The notes under the pieces were generated by a model. It was not told where the DNA came from. It made no database searches and saw only the letters and a list, made by a program, of their open reading frames with translations. A program made the position numbers and the translations under genes. Positions 1-8,762 of a stretch of 43,464 bases of DNA are shown piece after piece (within the stretch, counting starts at the first letter, position 1; every line of letters starts with the position of its first letter). The stretch is from Candidatus Nomurabacteria bacterium. Lineage in GTDB: Bacteria; Patescibacteriota; Minisyncoccia; Phycocordibacterales; UBA9973. The stretch lies in assembly GCA_026395935.1 (NCBI GenBank), contig JAPLXT010000056.1, positions 1 through 43,464 on the forward strand. The letters are read 5' to 3'.

Positions 1-762
1 GGTGGTGGTTGGGGTGGTTGTGAAGATACTCGTAATGTCATAATAGACGGGGTGCTGTACATGACTCTCAATCTTTTTAATGGATGGAGTTCTCTGCGAG
101 TGGGAGTGATCTCTATCAAAGAGACTGATTTACTAAATAAGAAATGGGGTTGGAGTCCTTTGTCCTACCTTTCTCATTTAGGGGATAGACAGAAGAATTG
201 GGTTCTATTTCCAGAGAAAATAAATGGTAAATTTGCAGTTTTCCACAATCTGGATCTAGGTGATCCATCACGAGTTGGTATTACTTATGTGAACAATCTC
301 GACACAAGTGAGACGCCGGTAGGTAGTGACCCAGACAGTAGAGCTCCAGATCCACAGAGACTACCTGACCATATAGTGGCTTGGCACAAACGTACTCGTA
401 GTGCATCCTGCCCTCCGATAAAAACTAAAGATGGTTGGCTGTTACTCTATCATGCGATGGATAAAGATGGTGATCGTTACAAACTCGGAGCAATGCTCCT
501 CGACCTAGAAGATCCAAGGAAAGTATTATACAGAGCAAGCAATCCAATACTTGAGCCAGACTTGTGGTACGAGAATGATTGGAAGCCGGGTATAATATAC
601 GCGAGTGGGGCAGTAGTCAAAAATGGGAAATTATTTGTGTATTATGGTGGAGGGGACAAGCATGTAGGGGTCGCTTCGATCAAACTCTCTACCTTGATAG
701 ATAGTCTAAAGAATGACGGTAAGACTCAATTAGAAAAAAATAATAAAATAGAATTATCATAA
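1..762 (+). CDS. GH130-type glycoside phosphorylase/hydrolase, 5' end outside window
   Basis: The reading frame is open from base 1, so the gene begins upstream; 253 residues are visible. The first residues include a GGCEDTR motif, the counterpart of the GCEDPR signature of GH130 five-bladed beta-propeller enzymes (beta-mannoside phosphorylases and relatives). Later blades show KTKDGWLLLYHA and NGKLFVYYGGGDKHVG, which repeat in the next gene at matching places (KTKYGWLLLYHG, GGKLFIYYGGADK). The P of the signature is replaced by T here, which may mean altered activity. No signal peptide can be judged because the start is missing. The next gene starts one base after the stop, so the two are co-transcribed. 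Family assignment is firm; the sugar substrate cannot be read from the sequence. Confidence 0.8.
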   Translation, partial: GGGWGGCEDTRNVIIDGVLYMTLNLFNGWSSLRVGVISIKETDLLNKKWGWSPLSYLSHLGDRQKNWVLFPEKINGKFAVFHNLDLGDPSRVGITYVNNLDTSETPVGSDPDSRAPDPQRLPDHIVAWHKRTRSASCPPIKTKDGWLLLYHAMDKDGDRYKLGAMLLDLEDPRKVLYRASNPILEPDLWYENDWKPGIIYASGAVVKNGKLFVYYGGGDKHVGVASIKLSTLIDSLKNDGKTQLEKNNKIELS

Positions 763-763
763 T

Positions 764-2698
764 ATGTACGTAGTAAAAAGATCTCGCCACAATCCAATCC
801 TCACTCCTGATAGAGATCACTATTGGGAAGAATTCGCCACCTTTAATATGTGCCCAATAAAAGTAGGGAAGAAAACTTATGGACTCTACCGTGCCATTTC
901 GGCGACAGACGATCTGATGAAGCAAAAGCAAATGTCTATTATAGGTATCGGGAAAAGTGAAGACGGTATTCACTTTAAGGACAGAGCTCCATTCCTTATC
1001 CCTATCAAGTCATGGGAGTCTCACGGATGTGAGGATCCACGAGTCACTTTCTTTGAGGGTAAGTACTACATCTTCTATACAGCAATTTCAGGCTTTCCTT
1101 TTGGTAAAGAGAATATCAAAGTCGCCGTCGGTGTCTCGAAAGATTTGAAAAAAGTAGAAGAGAGGCACCTCGTCACTCCATTCAATGCGAAAGCCATGAC
1201 CCTTTTCCCCGAACGCATAAATGGGAAAATCGTAGTCATCTTCTCCGCTCATACTGATATGCCTCCAGCAAAAGTATGTATTGCAAAATTGGATAAAATA
1301 GAACAACTCTGGGATGAAGTTTTTTGGGAAGAATGGATTAAGAATATAGATGGCTCAGCTGTCGACTTTACTCGTAATCCTTATGATCACCTAGAAGTCG
1401 GAGCTCCACCAGTCAAAACAAAGTATGGATGGCTACTCATCTATTCACATATTCAGAATTATTTCGGAGGGCCGGAACGCTTGGATAGAATTTTCGGTAT
1501 CGAAGCCCTCATGCTGGATATCAATGATCCAACTAAAATAATAGGTAGAACAAAAGGCCCAATACTAGTACCGGAGGAGAATTATGAATTGTTAGGCTAT
1601 ATCAATGATGTGATATTCCCGACTGGAGCTACTTTAGAGAAAGATAAACTCTCTATATATTATGGTGCAGCTGATACGACTGCTTGCGTGGCCCACGTCT
1701 CGCTCCTTGATCTAGTTCAAACTATGAATATAGACAAGACGGGAGAATGGGAATTCAAACGCTTCGCATCGAATCCGATTATAGCTCCTAAAAGTATTAA
1801 TAAATGGGAAGCGAAAGCGACTTTCAATCCAGCCGCCATTCACCTAGGAGGGAAGGTGCACATACTATATAGGACACTCTCGGATGACAACACATCATTC
1901 ATCGGCTATGCGGGGAGTTCAGATGGGTTTAACATAGATGAAAGACTAGACTTCCCAATATACTTACCGAGAGAAGATTTTGAAATGAAAAAAATTGCTA
2001 ATGGGAATTCTGGTTGTGAAGATCCGAGGATAACAAAGATAGGCAAGAATTTATTCATCTGCTATACAGCGTACGATAGTGTGAATCCACCAAAAGTTGC
2101 AGTTGCAAGTATCACTGAGAAGGATTTCTTGGCACACAATTGGAATTGGACAAAGCCATTCATCATTACCCCCGAAGGACTCGACGATAAAGATACTTGT
2201 ATTTTCCCTACGAAATTCAAAGAGGGTTACTTTATACTCCATCGTTTGAATAATGAAATGTGCGGTGACTATATGGAAGCTCTCGATGCTAGTGCACCGA
2301 AAGTTGATAAATGTATTCGTGTCATCGGTCCAAGAATGAATACTTGGGATAGTGCCAAGGTTGGAATCACAACACCACCGATCAGAACTAAATATGGCTG
2401 GCTACTCCTCTACCATGGAGTTTCGAAAAGTCACAATACTTACCGCGTAGGCGCTTTACTCCTTGACCTCAAGGATCCAGCGATAGTGCTCGCTCGATCA
2501 TCTGATCCGATATTCTCTCCAGAAGAAGATTATGAGAAAGTTGGTATAGTTCCGAACGTAGTTTTCCCTTGTGGAATGGTGGAAAGGGGAGGAAAACTTT
2601 TCATATACTATGGTGGAGCTGATAAAGTAGTCGGAGTAGCGACGATGAAGCTCTCCATCATCCTAGACGCGCTTGTGCGAGGTTCAAAACTCGAATAG
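764..2698 (+). CDS. Tandem-domain GH130-type glycosidase/phosphorylase
   Basis: This 644-residue protein holds two complete GH130-like propellers in a row, about residues 1-320 and 325-644. Each has the family signature: GCEDPR at residues 88-93 and again at 417-422. Each also repeats the late motifs PPxxTKYGWLL(L/I)Y and a closing IYYGxAD. Most GH130 enzymes are single-domain proteins of 300-400 residues, so this is a fusion or internal duplication. It has no signal peptide and is probably cytoplasmic. Together with the preceding gene, three copies of the domain lie side by side, suggesting duplication and division of labour on mannosides or related glycans. Phosphorolysis is the common family reaction, but hydrolysis is also known in GH130. 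Confidence 0.85.
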   Translation: MYVVKRSRHNPILTPDRDHYWEEFATFNMCPIKVGKKTYGLYRAISATDDLMKQKQMSIIGIGKSEDGIHFKDRAPFLIPIKSWESHGCEDPRVTFFEGKYYIFYTAISGFPFGKENIKVAVGVSKDLKKVEERHLVTPFNAKAMTLFPERINGKIVVIFSAHTDMPPAKVCIAKLDKIEQLWDEVFWEEWIKNIDGSAVDFTRNPYDHLEVGAPPVKTKYGWLLIYSHIQNYFGGPERLDRIFGIEALMLDINDPTKIIGRTKGPILVPEENYELLGYINDVIFPTGATLEKDKLSIYYGAADTTACVAHVSLLDLVQTMNIDKTGEWEFKRFASNPIIAPKSINKWEAKATFNPAAIHLGGKVHILYRTLSDDNTSFIGYAGSSDGFNIDERLDFPIYLPREDFEMKKIANGNSGCEDPRITKIGKNLFICYTAYDSVNPPKVAVASITEKDFLAHNWNWTKPFIITPEGLDDKDTCIFPTKFKEGYFILHRLNNEMCGDYMEALDASAPKVDKCIRVIGPRMNTWDSAKVGITTPPIRTKYGWLLLYHGVSKSHNTYRVGALLLDLKDPAIVLARSSDPIFSPEEDYEKVGIVPNVVFPCGMVERGGKLFIYYGGADKVVGVATMKLSIILDALVRGSKLE

Positions 2699-2717
2699 TG
2701 GAATTAGTAAATTAATT

Positions 2718-2750
2718 TGATACTATATAGGTAAAGGCTCAAATAGCCTT
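2718..2750 (+). promoter_or_regulatory. Extended -10 promoter and leader hairpin before the ABC exporter
   Basis: TGATACTAT at 2718-2726 fits an extended -10 (TGn plus hexamer). It is followed by a 6-bp hairpin, AAGGCT (2734-2739) with AGCCTT (2745-2750), ending directly at the ATG. No Shine-Dalgarno sequence is present. The hairpin may influence start-site access; its role is inferred. Confidence 0.35.
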
Positions 2751-4541
2751 ATGTTTTCGTTTATGGACAAAGAAAAAGACTACTCAAATCTTCACCGAAT
2801 GCTGGTGATCAAATATTTCTGGGCCGTCATGAAGCGATTTAAAATATCGTTTTTTAGCATTATCTTTTTCGTAATTGTTACAGCTGCTCTCGATATATTT
2901 ATACCACTTCAGTATTTAAGACTCTGGAATGTTTTGAGTGCCAACAAATTTGACCTCGTTAGCGTCGCGCAATCAATAATTCTTTTCATTCTTGCTTTGA
3001 ACCTTTTGCGTTGGCTTATGAGACGAATGGTAGGATTCTTCAATACTTATTTCCAAGCAAACGTCATGGCGGGCCTACGCGAGCAAGCCTTCTCCTACAT
3101 GATAGGGCATTCACATTCCTTCTTTGCAAATAATTTCGGTGGCTCGCTCACACAAAAAATAAATAAATACGCTAGAGCCTTCGAGAAGCTCATGGATAAA
3201 ATGGTGAACGATGGTTTACCACTCGTCATCAGATCTGTCGGAACCGTCTGGGCTATTTACACCCTATTACCAAAATATGCAATCATCTTGGCTATTTTCT
3301 GTGTTGTATTTTTAGTTACCGCCCTCATATATACACGATTCAAACTCAAGTACGATGTTATCGCCGCTCTGTCCGATACGAAGACGACGGGTGCACTCGC
3401 TGACTCCATAAGTAATCACTCGTCCATTCAACTTTTTGCTGGGCATGATTATGAAAGAGGTAGAGTTGGTGGCGTCATCCAAGATCAGAAGAAGGCGACA
3501 CTTTTCAACTGGTATCTATGGGAAGGGTTAGGATCTATTCAGGCTTTTTATTCAGTCTCTGTTGAATTTATAGTTTTCTGGATGGCTATTTCTGACTGGA
3601 GAGTAAGCTTGATAAGCCTACCTATAATAGTATTGCTCCAAAGTTATATGGCTCGCTTAACGGAAAATCTATGGGGATTCGCTGGAATCGTCCGTACTTT
3701 CTACGATGCGTTTGCTGATGCTCAGGAAATGGCGCTAGTACTCGATACTCCATATAGTGTTTGTGATAAAACTGAAGAGGAGATTAAAAATGTAAAAGGA
3801 AAAATTGTTTTCGATAACATCACATACATTTATGAGAATAATAATACAAAAGTTTTTGATAATTTCTCTTTGACAATAAAAGCTGGCGAAAAGATTGCCA
3901 TAGTCGGCTCGTCGGGGGCAGGGAAGTCAACCTTTGTGCGTCTACTTATGAGATTGTTTAATTTGGAAAAAGGAAAAATTTTGATCGATGGTGTAGACAT
4001 CGCAACTATTTCTCAGATGCATCTGCGTGAACAAATAGGTTTCGTACCGCAAGACCCAGTTCTCTTCCATAGAACTCTGATGGAGAATATTCGTTATGGA
4101 AGACGCAACGCTACAGATGAAGAAGTAATAAAAGCAGCTAACCTTGCGCATTGTGATGAATTCATTGATAATCTGCCACTCGGTTACGATACTTACGTCG
4201 GAGAAAGAGGAATTAAACTTTCCGGTGGTGAACGTCAACGCGTAGCTATTGCTCGTGCAATATTAAAGAATGCGCCGATACTTGTCCTCGATGAAGCAAC
4301 TTCAGCCCTAGACTCAGAATCAGAAATGCTTATCCAAGACGCACTCCATAACTTGATAGCAGGGAAGACTGTCATCGTCATCGCTCACAGACTCTCAACT
4401 ATCAGAGAGATGAATCGCATAATAGTAATTTCAGAAGGAAAAATAATTGAAGATGGTACGCATAATGAACTCCTAACTAAAGAAGATGGTATTTATAAAA
4501 AGCTTTGGAGTATCCAAGCTGGAGGATTTCAGATTAATTAG
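2751..4541 (+). CDS. ABC exporter, fused membrane and ATPase domains
   Basis: The 596-residue protein has the half-transporter layout of lipid, peptide and drug exporters. A six-helix transmembrane domain spans roughly residues 25-320, and a nucleotide-binding domain follows from about 350. Walker A is GSSGAGKS at residues 386-393, the signature motif LSGGERQR lies near residue 490, Walker B with the catalytic Glu is ILVLDEATSALD, and the H-loop is IAHRLST. All ATPase motifs are intact, so it should work as a homodimer or with another half transporter. The substrate cannot be told. A second ATG at 2763 is a possible alternative start. It lies 52 bp after the GH130 genes but appears to have its own promoter. 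Confidence 0.9.
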   Translation: MFSFMDKEKDYSNLHRMLVIKYFWAVMKRFKISFFSIIFFVIVTAALDIFIPLQYLRLWNVLSANKFDLVSVAQSIILFILALNLLRWLMRRMVGFFNTYFQANVMAGLREQAFSYMIGHSHSFFANNFGGSLTQKINKYARAFEKLMDKMVNDGLPLVIRSVGTVWAIYTLLPKYAIILAIFCVVFLVTALIYTRFKLKYDVIAALSDTKTTGALADSISNHSSIQLFAGHDYERGRVGGVIQDQKKATLFNWYLWEGLGSIQAFYSVSVEFIVFWMAISDWRVSLISLPIIVLLQSYMARLTENLWGFAGIVRTFYDAFADAQEMALVLDTPYSVCDKTEEEIKNVKGKIVFDNITYIYENNNTKVFDNFSLTIKAGEKIAIVGSSGAGKSTFVRLLMRLFNLEKGKILIDGVDIATISQMHLREQIGFVPQDPVLFHRTLMENIRYGRRNATDEEVIKAANLAHCDEFIDNLPLGYDTYVGERGIKLSGGERQRVAIARAILKNAPILVLDEATSALDSESEMLIQDALHNLIAGKTVIVIAHRLSTIREMNRIIVISEGKIIEDGTHNELLTKEDGIYKKLWSIQAGGFQIN

Positions 4542-4566
4542 GAACTATAAAAACGTAATAAAAATG

Positions 4567-4658
4567 TTCTCGAGCGAACCCTTACGGAGGCCGACGGGCC
4601 GAGTACGAGCAAAATTTTCAGCAGAAAATTATTGTGTGGTGAGTCCGAGAATTTTTTT
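4567..4658. repeat. GC-rich structured element between convergent genes
   Basis: This intergenic stretch is much richer in GC than its surroundings. It can fold into a branched structure: an outer stem TTCTCG (4567-4572) with CGAGAA (4646-4651), an inner GGCC-GACG-GGCC hairpin (4589-4600), and AATTTTC-AGCA-GAAAATT (4613-4630). A run of seven T follows the outer stem. It sits between the end of the ABC exporter and the end of the metallophosphoesterase, so it may act as a terminator. It could also be a dispersed repeat or structured RNA. Only one copy is in the window. Confidence 0.45.
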
Positions 4659-4667
4659 ATGTAGTTT

Positions 4668-5777
4668 TTATTTAATCTTTAAAACTATTATTTCTGGTGT
4701 TGTTCCTATACGAACTGGAGTCATGGCCGTACCGACACCTTCACTTGTGACGGACATGGTATTTGAAGTATTTGTAACTCCATAGAAATATTTACTATCG
4801 AGCATTTTCACTAAAATAGAAAAAGGGAAGAACTGTCCTTTGTGTGTGTGGCCAGATAGGACGAGGGATACTCCATCTGCCGCAAGCATTGGAATATCTT
4901 TTGGATCATGCATTAGAATAATGCTGGGAATATTTTTATTGTAACCTACCTTACTTAATTCTGTGGAAATCTCGTCTGCGGTTTTCCCTTCATTATAAGA
5001 AATGCCTATAATCTGTGTATCATTTACTATTACTTTTTTTTCTGTGACATTATTTAAATTCTTTGGAAGATTCTCTTTGAATATAGGGTATTCTTCACTG
5101 TATGCTTCATGATTCCCCTCGACATAGAAGTTGCCAAGTGGAGGATTGAGTAGGGAGATCGGAGCAAAACCTTCCTTATAAGGGAATGATGGACCATCTA
5201 TAAGGTCACCAATGTTGAAGGTGATGTCCGGCTTTTCGCTATTCATAATATCAACAACTTTTTTCATAAATTTACCCTGACGAATTATACCCAAATGAAC
5301 ATCGGAAATTATGACGATCTTCTTTCCTTTCCATAGTGGAGCAAGTGTAGGAGAAATTACTTCCATTCTCACAATGCGAGGATGATTCGCATTATAGATA
5401 CCATAAAGTATGACTAAGGTGGAAATGGTAATCAATATAAATGATATTAATTTGATTGGAAGATTAATATTAAAAGAATTATTGATAAGCATCAATAATA
5501 ATATAGTAGCTACTCCCATTAATAAGTATGTAAAGATCACAAGCCAGATACCACCCACTGCGTATATCCACGTATTAATAAGAGAGAAATGTTTTCCTCC
5601 GTAGAACATTGCCCCGACGAACATAGTCGGCAATAATACTCCTAATATTAAAATAATATTTTTCACGTACGGGTATTTAAAAGCGCCTAATGATCGAAAC
5701 GTGACGAATAGTAAATACTCACCAGAAATAGTTATAAATAAAAGAAGAATAGAAATGAAAATATATCGTAAGTACAT
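4668..5777 (-). CDS. Membrane-anchored metallophosphoesterase
   Basis: The 369-residue protein has about four N-terminal membrane helices (residues 4-130) followed by a calcineurin-like phosphoesterase domain. The metal-binding motifs appear in the usual order: DVHLG, GDLIDG, GNHEAY and SGHTHKGQ. This layout matches the YkuE/YaeI-like family, whose members hydrolyse phosphodiesters, with some acting on lipids such as UDP-diacylglucosamine. The catalytic domain is expected just outside or just inside the membrane depending on topology, which I cannot fix. It starts 3 nt after the stop of the DUF475 gene on the same strand, so the two form an operon. The substrate is unknown. Confidence 0.85.
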   Translation of the reverse strand: MYLRYIFISILLLFITISGEYLLFVTFRSLGAFKYPYVKNIILILGVLLPTMFVGAMFYGGKHFSLINTWIYAVGGIWLVIFTYLLMGVATILLLMLINNSFNINLPIKLISFILITISTLVILYGIYNANHPRIVRMEVISPTLAPLWKGKKIVIISDVHLGIIRQGKFMKKVVDIMNSEKPDITFNIGDLIDGPSFPYKEGFAPISLLNPPLGNFYVEGNHEAYSEEYPIFKENLPKNLNNVTEKKVIVNDTQIIGISYNEGKTADEISTELSKVGYNKNIPSIILMHDPKDIPMLAADGVSLVLSGHTHKGQFFPFSILVKMLDSKYFYGVTNTSNTMSVTSEGVGTAMTPVRIGTTPEIIVLKIK

Positions 5778-5780
5778 AAA

Positions 5781-6698
5781 TTATATTTTGTTATGTTTAA
5801 TTGATTTATAAAGGAAATATCCAATAATCATGAAAGTCAAAAGAGGGGAGACATAGTAAGGAATTTCTACTCCGAAAGAATCCATCATCATCACAATACC
5901 TAGAACGAAGATGGAATACATCGCGCCATTTTTAAGGAATACATATTTCTTTATTCTATCGATGTTTCCAATTGTAAGCTTTCTTAATACGAAAGCACCG
6001 AGACCATTACCGAGGATGATGAGAGGGACGGAGAGAGTGAAGGCGAAAGCACCGAGAACTCCATCGATAGAGAAAGTCATATCAATAATCTCAAGATAAA
6101 GAATTTTACTTATGTCACTTAGTTTGTTATCACCTGAAAGAAGTTTTTGTTCTCCTTTTTCTGCATTTTCTTTGAATCCATTAGTAATAAAGAAAGCAGT
6201 AGAACCAATGACAGCAGCAAAAGCAAGCATTGGATTTATTTTAATAGCGTACCAGACAGTGGTGGCTAGAAGTATAGAAACAAGAGCAAAGAACCAGACG
6301 CCATTGTTTTGGAAAAATCTCTCGTGATGAAGGCCGATAGTTTTCGGTTCAAGGAAAAGCCAATGAAAGAAAAGAAATATCAAGAAAATTCCACCACCTA
6401 AGAGTAGTACAGGGGCAGATTGTGCGACAGCAGCATGTATACTTGGGTCGTTCGAGAAGGCAGCAGTAAATGAGCCAATAGGACCGAGTGATGGCATGGT
6501 TGCCCAGATGATAGCCCAAGGAAGTAGTCCACGAACAACAAAAACAGCAAAGAAGAATCCATAAAGAAGGAACCATCTTCGACTCTTTTTTCCCATTGTG
6601 CCTAAAACTTCGGCATTTATAACAGCATTATCAACACTTGAAATAATTTCAAACAAACAAAGTCCCAAAACCGTGATTATGATTGTACTGAATGTCAT
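5781..6698 (-). CDS. DUF475/TerC-like integral membrane protein
   Basis: This 305-residue protein is almost entirely hydrophobic, with about eight or nine helices. It carries the TerC-superfamily hallmarks: an acidic motif in the first helix (EIISSVDNAV) and a second, related one in the middle (EIIDMTFSIDGVLGA). These paired acidic helices are typical of TerC/DUF475 proteins, linked to metal ion (manganese or tellurite) handling. The start is supported by a -10 box 8 nt upstream on the minus strand. It heads a two-gene operon with the metallophosphoesterase. A metal exporter role that protects or loads exported enzymes is plausible but not shown. Confidence 0.8.
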   Translation of the reverse strand: MTFSTIIITVLGLCLFEIISSVDNAVINAEVLGTMGKKSRRWFLLYGFFFAVFVVRGLLPWAIIWATMPSLGPIGSFTAAFSNDPSIHAAVAQSAPVLLLGGGIFLIFLFFHWLFLEPKTIGLHHERFFQNNGVWFFALVSILLATTVWYAIKINPMLAFAAVIGSTAFFITNGFKENAEKGEQKLLSGDNKLSDISKILYLEIIDMTFSIDGVLGAFAFTLSVPLIILGNGLGAFVLRKLTIGNIDRIKKYVFLKNGAMYSIFVLGIVMMMDSFGVEIPYYVSPLLTFMIIGYFLYKSIKHNKI

Positions 6699-6706
6699 AT
6701 TTCACT

Positions 6707-6712
6707 ATTATA
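6707..6712 (-). promoter_or_regulatory. -10 box for the DUF475 operon, leaderless spacing
   Basis: On the minus strand TATAAT ends 8 nt before the ATG at 6698. This puts the transcription start at or next to the start codon. Confidence 0.5.
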
Positions 6713-6729
6713 CATAATTTATTAAGAAA

Positions 6730-6738
6730 TGTTATAAT
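6730..6738 (+). promoter_or_regulatory. Extended -10 promoter of the zinc-ribbon gene
   Basis: TGTTATAAT ends 8 nt before the ATG at 6747. There is no room for a Shine-Dalgarno sequence if transcription begins at the usual distance, so a leaderless mRNA is predicted. It is back to back with the minus-strand DUF475 promoter. Confidence 0.55.
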
Positions 6739-6746
6739 TTAATTAT

Positions 6747-8468
6747 ATGAAAAGCGAGATAAAAACCTGCCAGAATTGTAAGCTTGAATTTGTCATTGAG
6801 CCTGATGATTTTTTGTTTTATGAGAAAATTAAGGTTCCAGCTCCGACTTTTTGTCCGGAATGCAGATTACAAAGAAGAGTTTCATTGAGAAATGAGAGAG
6901 CTTTTTATCATAGAAATTGTGATTTATGTAAAGAAAAAATAATTTCAGTATTTAATGATAAAAATTTGAAAGTTTATTGTCAGGGTTGTTGGGCAAGTGA
7001 TCAATGGGATTCTTCTAGTTATGCAGTAGATTATGATTTTTCCAAGAATTTTTTTGCGCAATATATTGAACTCTTTAAAAAGATTCCACTTATAAATTTA
7101 AATGGACATATTTCAAATAAAAATTCACCCTATGTAAATTACATAACAGAAGCCAATAATTCCTATTATTGTTTTGGTGGAAGTTATCTTGAAAATGTAA
7201 TGTTTTCTAATCTTGGTGTTCGAATAAAAGATTCAATGGAAATTCTATTTTCTGAAGATTGTCAATTTTGTTATGAAATATTAAATTGCAGTAGATGTTA
7301 TAGGTTATTTTATGGAAATAATTCTCAAGATTGCCTAGATAGTTATTTTTTACAAGATTGTGGTAATTGTCATGATTGTATAATGTCTTGTAATTTAAAA
7401 AATCAGTATTATGTTTTTAAAAATGAACAGTTGTCTAAAGAAGAATATTTAATAAAAAAAGAAGAATTTTTAAAACAATTAAATAATGATGTTTCAAAAC
7501 GGAAAAAAGAATTTGCTGAGCATATTATTGCTTATCCAAAAAAATTTGCAAATATATTAAGATCCCAATCTTCTACTGGGAACAATATTCTTGAGTGTGC
7601 CGATGTTAAATCAGGTTTTAATGTTTCTAAATGCCAAAATGGTAAATATAATCAAGATGTAGTTGGTTCAGCAAAGGATGTTTACGATGTAACTAGTATA
7701 GGATTAAATGTAGAAATGATATATGAATCCACTGGTATGAGCAAGAATATTAATAACATATTATTTTCATCTCTCGTAAGAGATAGTTCTTTTAATGTTA
7801 GTTATTCATTTCATTGTCATGGAAGTAGTAATCTCTTTGGATGTATAGGATTGAGGAAAAAACAATATTGCATCCTCAACCGCCAATACACCAAAGAAGC
7901 CTACGAAGAACTAATTCCCAAGATAATCCAGCACATGTCTGACATGCCCTACATAGATAGCAAGGGTAGAGTATACAAATACGGTGAATTCTTCCCAAGT
8001 GAACTCTCACCCTTTGCCTACAACGAAACCATAGCCCAAGAGTACTTCCCATTAACGAAAGAAGAAGCTATAGAACAAGGTTACAAATGGAAAGACAAGG
8101 AAGAACGTAACTATAGTATAGATATACATACAGAGGACCTCCCAGACTCTATTAAAGAAATACCTGATACTGATATCCTAAACAAAGTCATAGAATGTAA
8201 CCATAAAGGAACCTGCAATCAACAATGTACGGAAGCCTTTAAGATAATACCCGAAGAACTATCCTTCTACAGACGTATGAATCTACTTTTACCCAGACTC
8301 TGCCCTAATTGTAGACACTATGAACGTCTATCTCAACGAAACCCAATGAAATTATGGCACAGGAGCTGTATGAAGGAAGGCTGTACTAACGAATTTGAGA
8401 CCTCATATGCACCGGAGAGGCCTGAGATCGTGTATTGTGAGAAGTGCTATCAGCAGGAAGTATACTAG
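6747..8468 (+). CDS. Large multi-zinc-ribbon protein of the CPR type
   Basis: The 573-residue protein contains many CxxC pairs that form treble-clef or zinc-ribbon knuckles. Examples are CQNC and CPEC near the N terminus, a middle stretch rich in single and paired Cys, and CPNC, CMKEGC and CEKC at the C terminus. The N- and C-terminal ribbons look like copies of each other (CPECRLQRR..RN and CPNCRHYERLSQRN). I recognise this as a family common and often multicopy in Parcubacteria genomes; its function is unknown and no catalytic motif is visible. Base and codon use change sharply near 7860: the first two thirds use T- and A-ending codons, the last third uses many C-ending codons. The gene ends at a strong hairpin terminator. 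Confidence 0.8.
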   Translation: MKSEIKTCQNCKLEFVIEPDDFLFYEKIKVPAPTFCPECRLQRRVSLRNERAFYHRNCDLCKEKIISVFNDKNLKVYCQGCWASDQWDSSSYAVDYDFSKNFFAQYIELFKKIPLINLNGHISNKNSPYVNYITEANNSYYCFGGSYLENVMFSNLGVRIKDSMEILFSEDCQFCYEILNCSRCYRLFYGNNSQDCLDSYFLQDCGNCHDCIMSCNLKNQYYVFKNEQLSKEEYLIKKEEFLKQLNNDVSKRKKEFAEHIIAYPKKFANILRSQSSTGNNILECADVKSGFNVSKCQNGKYNQDVVGSAKDVYDVTSIGLNVEMIYESTGMSKNINNILFSSLVRDSSFNVSYSFHCHGSSNLFGCIGLRKKQYCILNRQYTKEAYEELIPKIIQHMSDMPYIDSKGRVYKYGEFFPSELSPFAYNETIAQEYFPLTKEEAIEQGYKWKDKEERNYSIDIHTEDLPDSIKEIPDTDILNKVIECNHKGTCNQQCTEAFKIIPEELSFYRRMNLLLPRLCPNCRHYERLSQRNPMKLWHRSCMKEGCTNEFETSYAPERPEIVYCEKCYQQEVY

Positions 8469-8483
8469 AGACAAAAATTTAGA

Positions 8484-8523
8484 AAATCTGCCCCCGAAAA
8501 TTACAATTTTCGGGGGCAGATTT
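8484..8523. terminator. Strong perfect hairpin terminator
   Basis: A perfect inverted repeat with a 17-19 bp stem (8484-8502 with 8505-8523) has a GC-rich core CTGCCCCCG and flanking A and T runs. It sits 15 bp after the zinc-ribbon stop and is followed by a T-rich tract, so it should stop transcription before the nrdJ promoter region. Confidence 0.9.
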
Positions 8524-8673
8524 AATTTTTTTGACAAGTAAAAATTAGAGAGGGAAATAGCCTTTATTAGTAGTACTTTAACGGGTAAAATTTTACAAAA
8601 TTTTGTGGAAGATTGACGGATTCCTAATATTTTTACATAGTGTTGATTTTTGCAAATTTTATAAGAATTTTGC

Positions 8674-8703
8674 TTGTGGAATAACTTGTACCGGAGGTAT
8701 AAT
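8674..8703 (+). promoter_or_regulatory. Promoter for the nrdJ operon
   Basis: TTGTGG (8674-8679) and a perfect TATAAT (8698-8703) are separated by 18 bp, which would give a leader of about 50 nt. The rest of 8524-8762 is AT-rich; it also holds a TTGACA at 8531-8536 without a good partner. I see no second riboswitch and no convincing NrdR box pair. Confidence 0.55.
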
Positions 8704-8762
8704 ATAGACCCGCAAGATCAGGGGAAAATTATTGGAACATTATTAACTAAAATTTTATAAAC

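Noticed and set aside
4486..4785. Open reading frame of 99 codons between the ABC exporter and the metallophosphoesterase
   Set aside because: It overlaps both genes, runs through the GC-rich repeat, and has no homologous look; it is a chance frame.
8524..8762. Second B12 or other riboswitch, or NrdR boxes, upstream of nrdJ
   Set aside because: No conserved B12 core and no paired NrdR-like boxes; only promoter-like motifs and AT-rich leader are visible.
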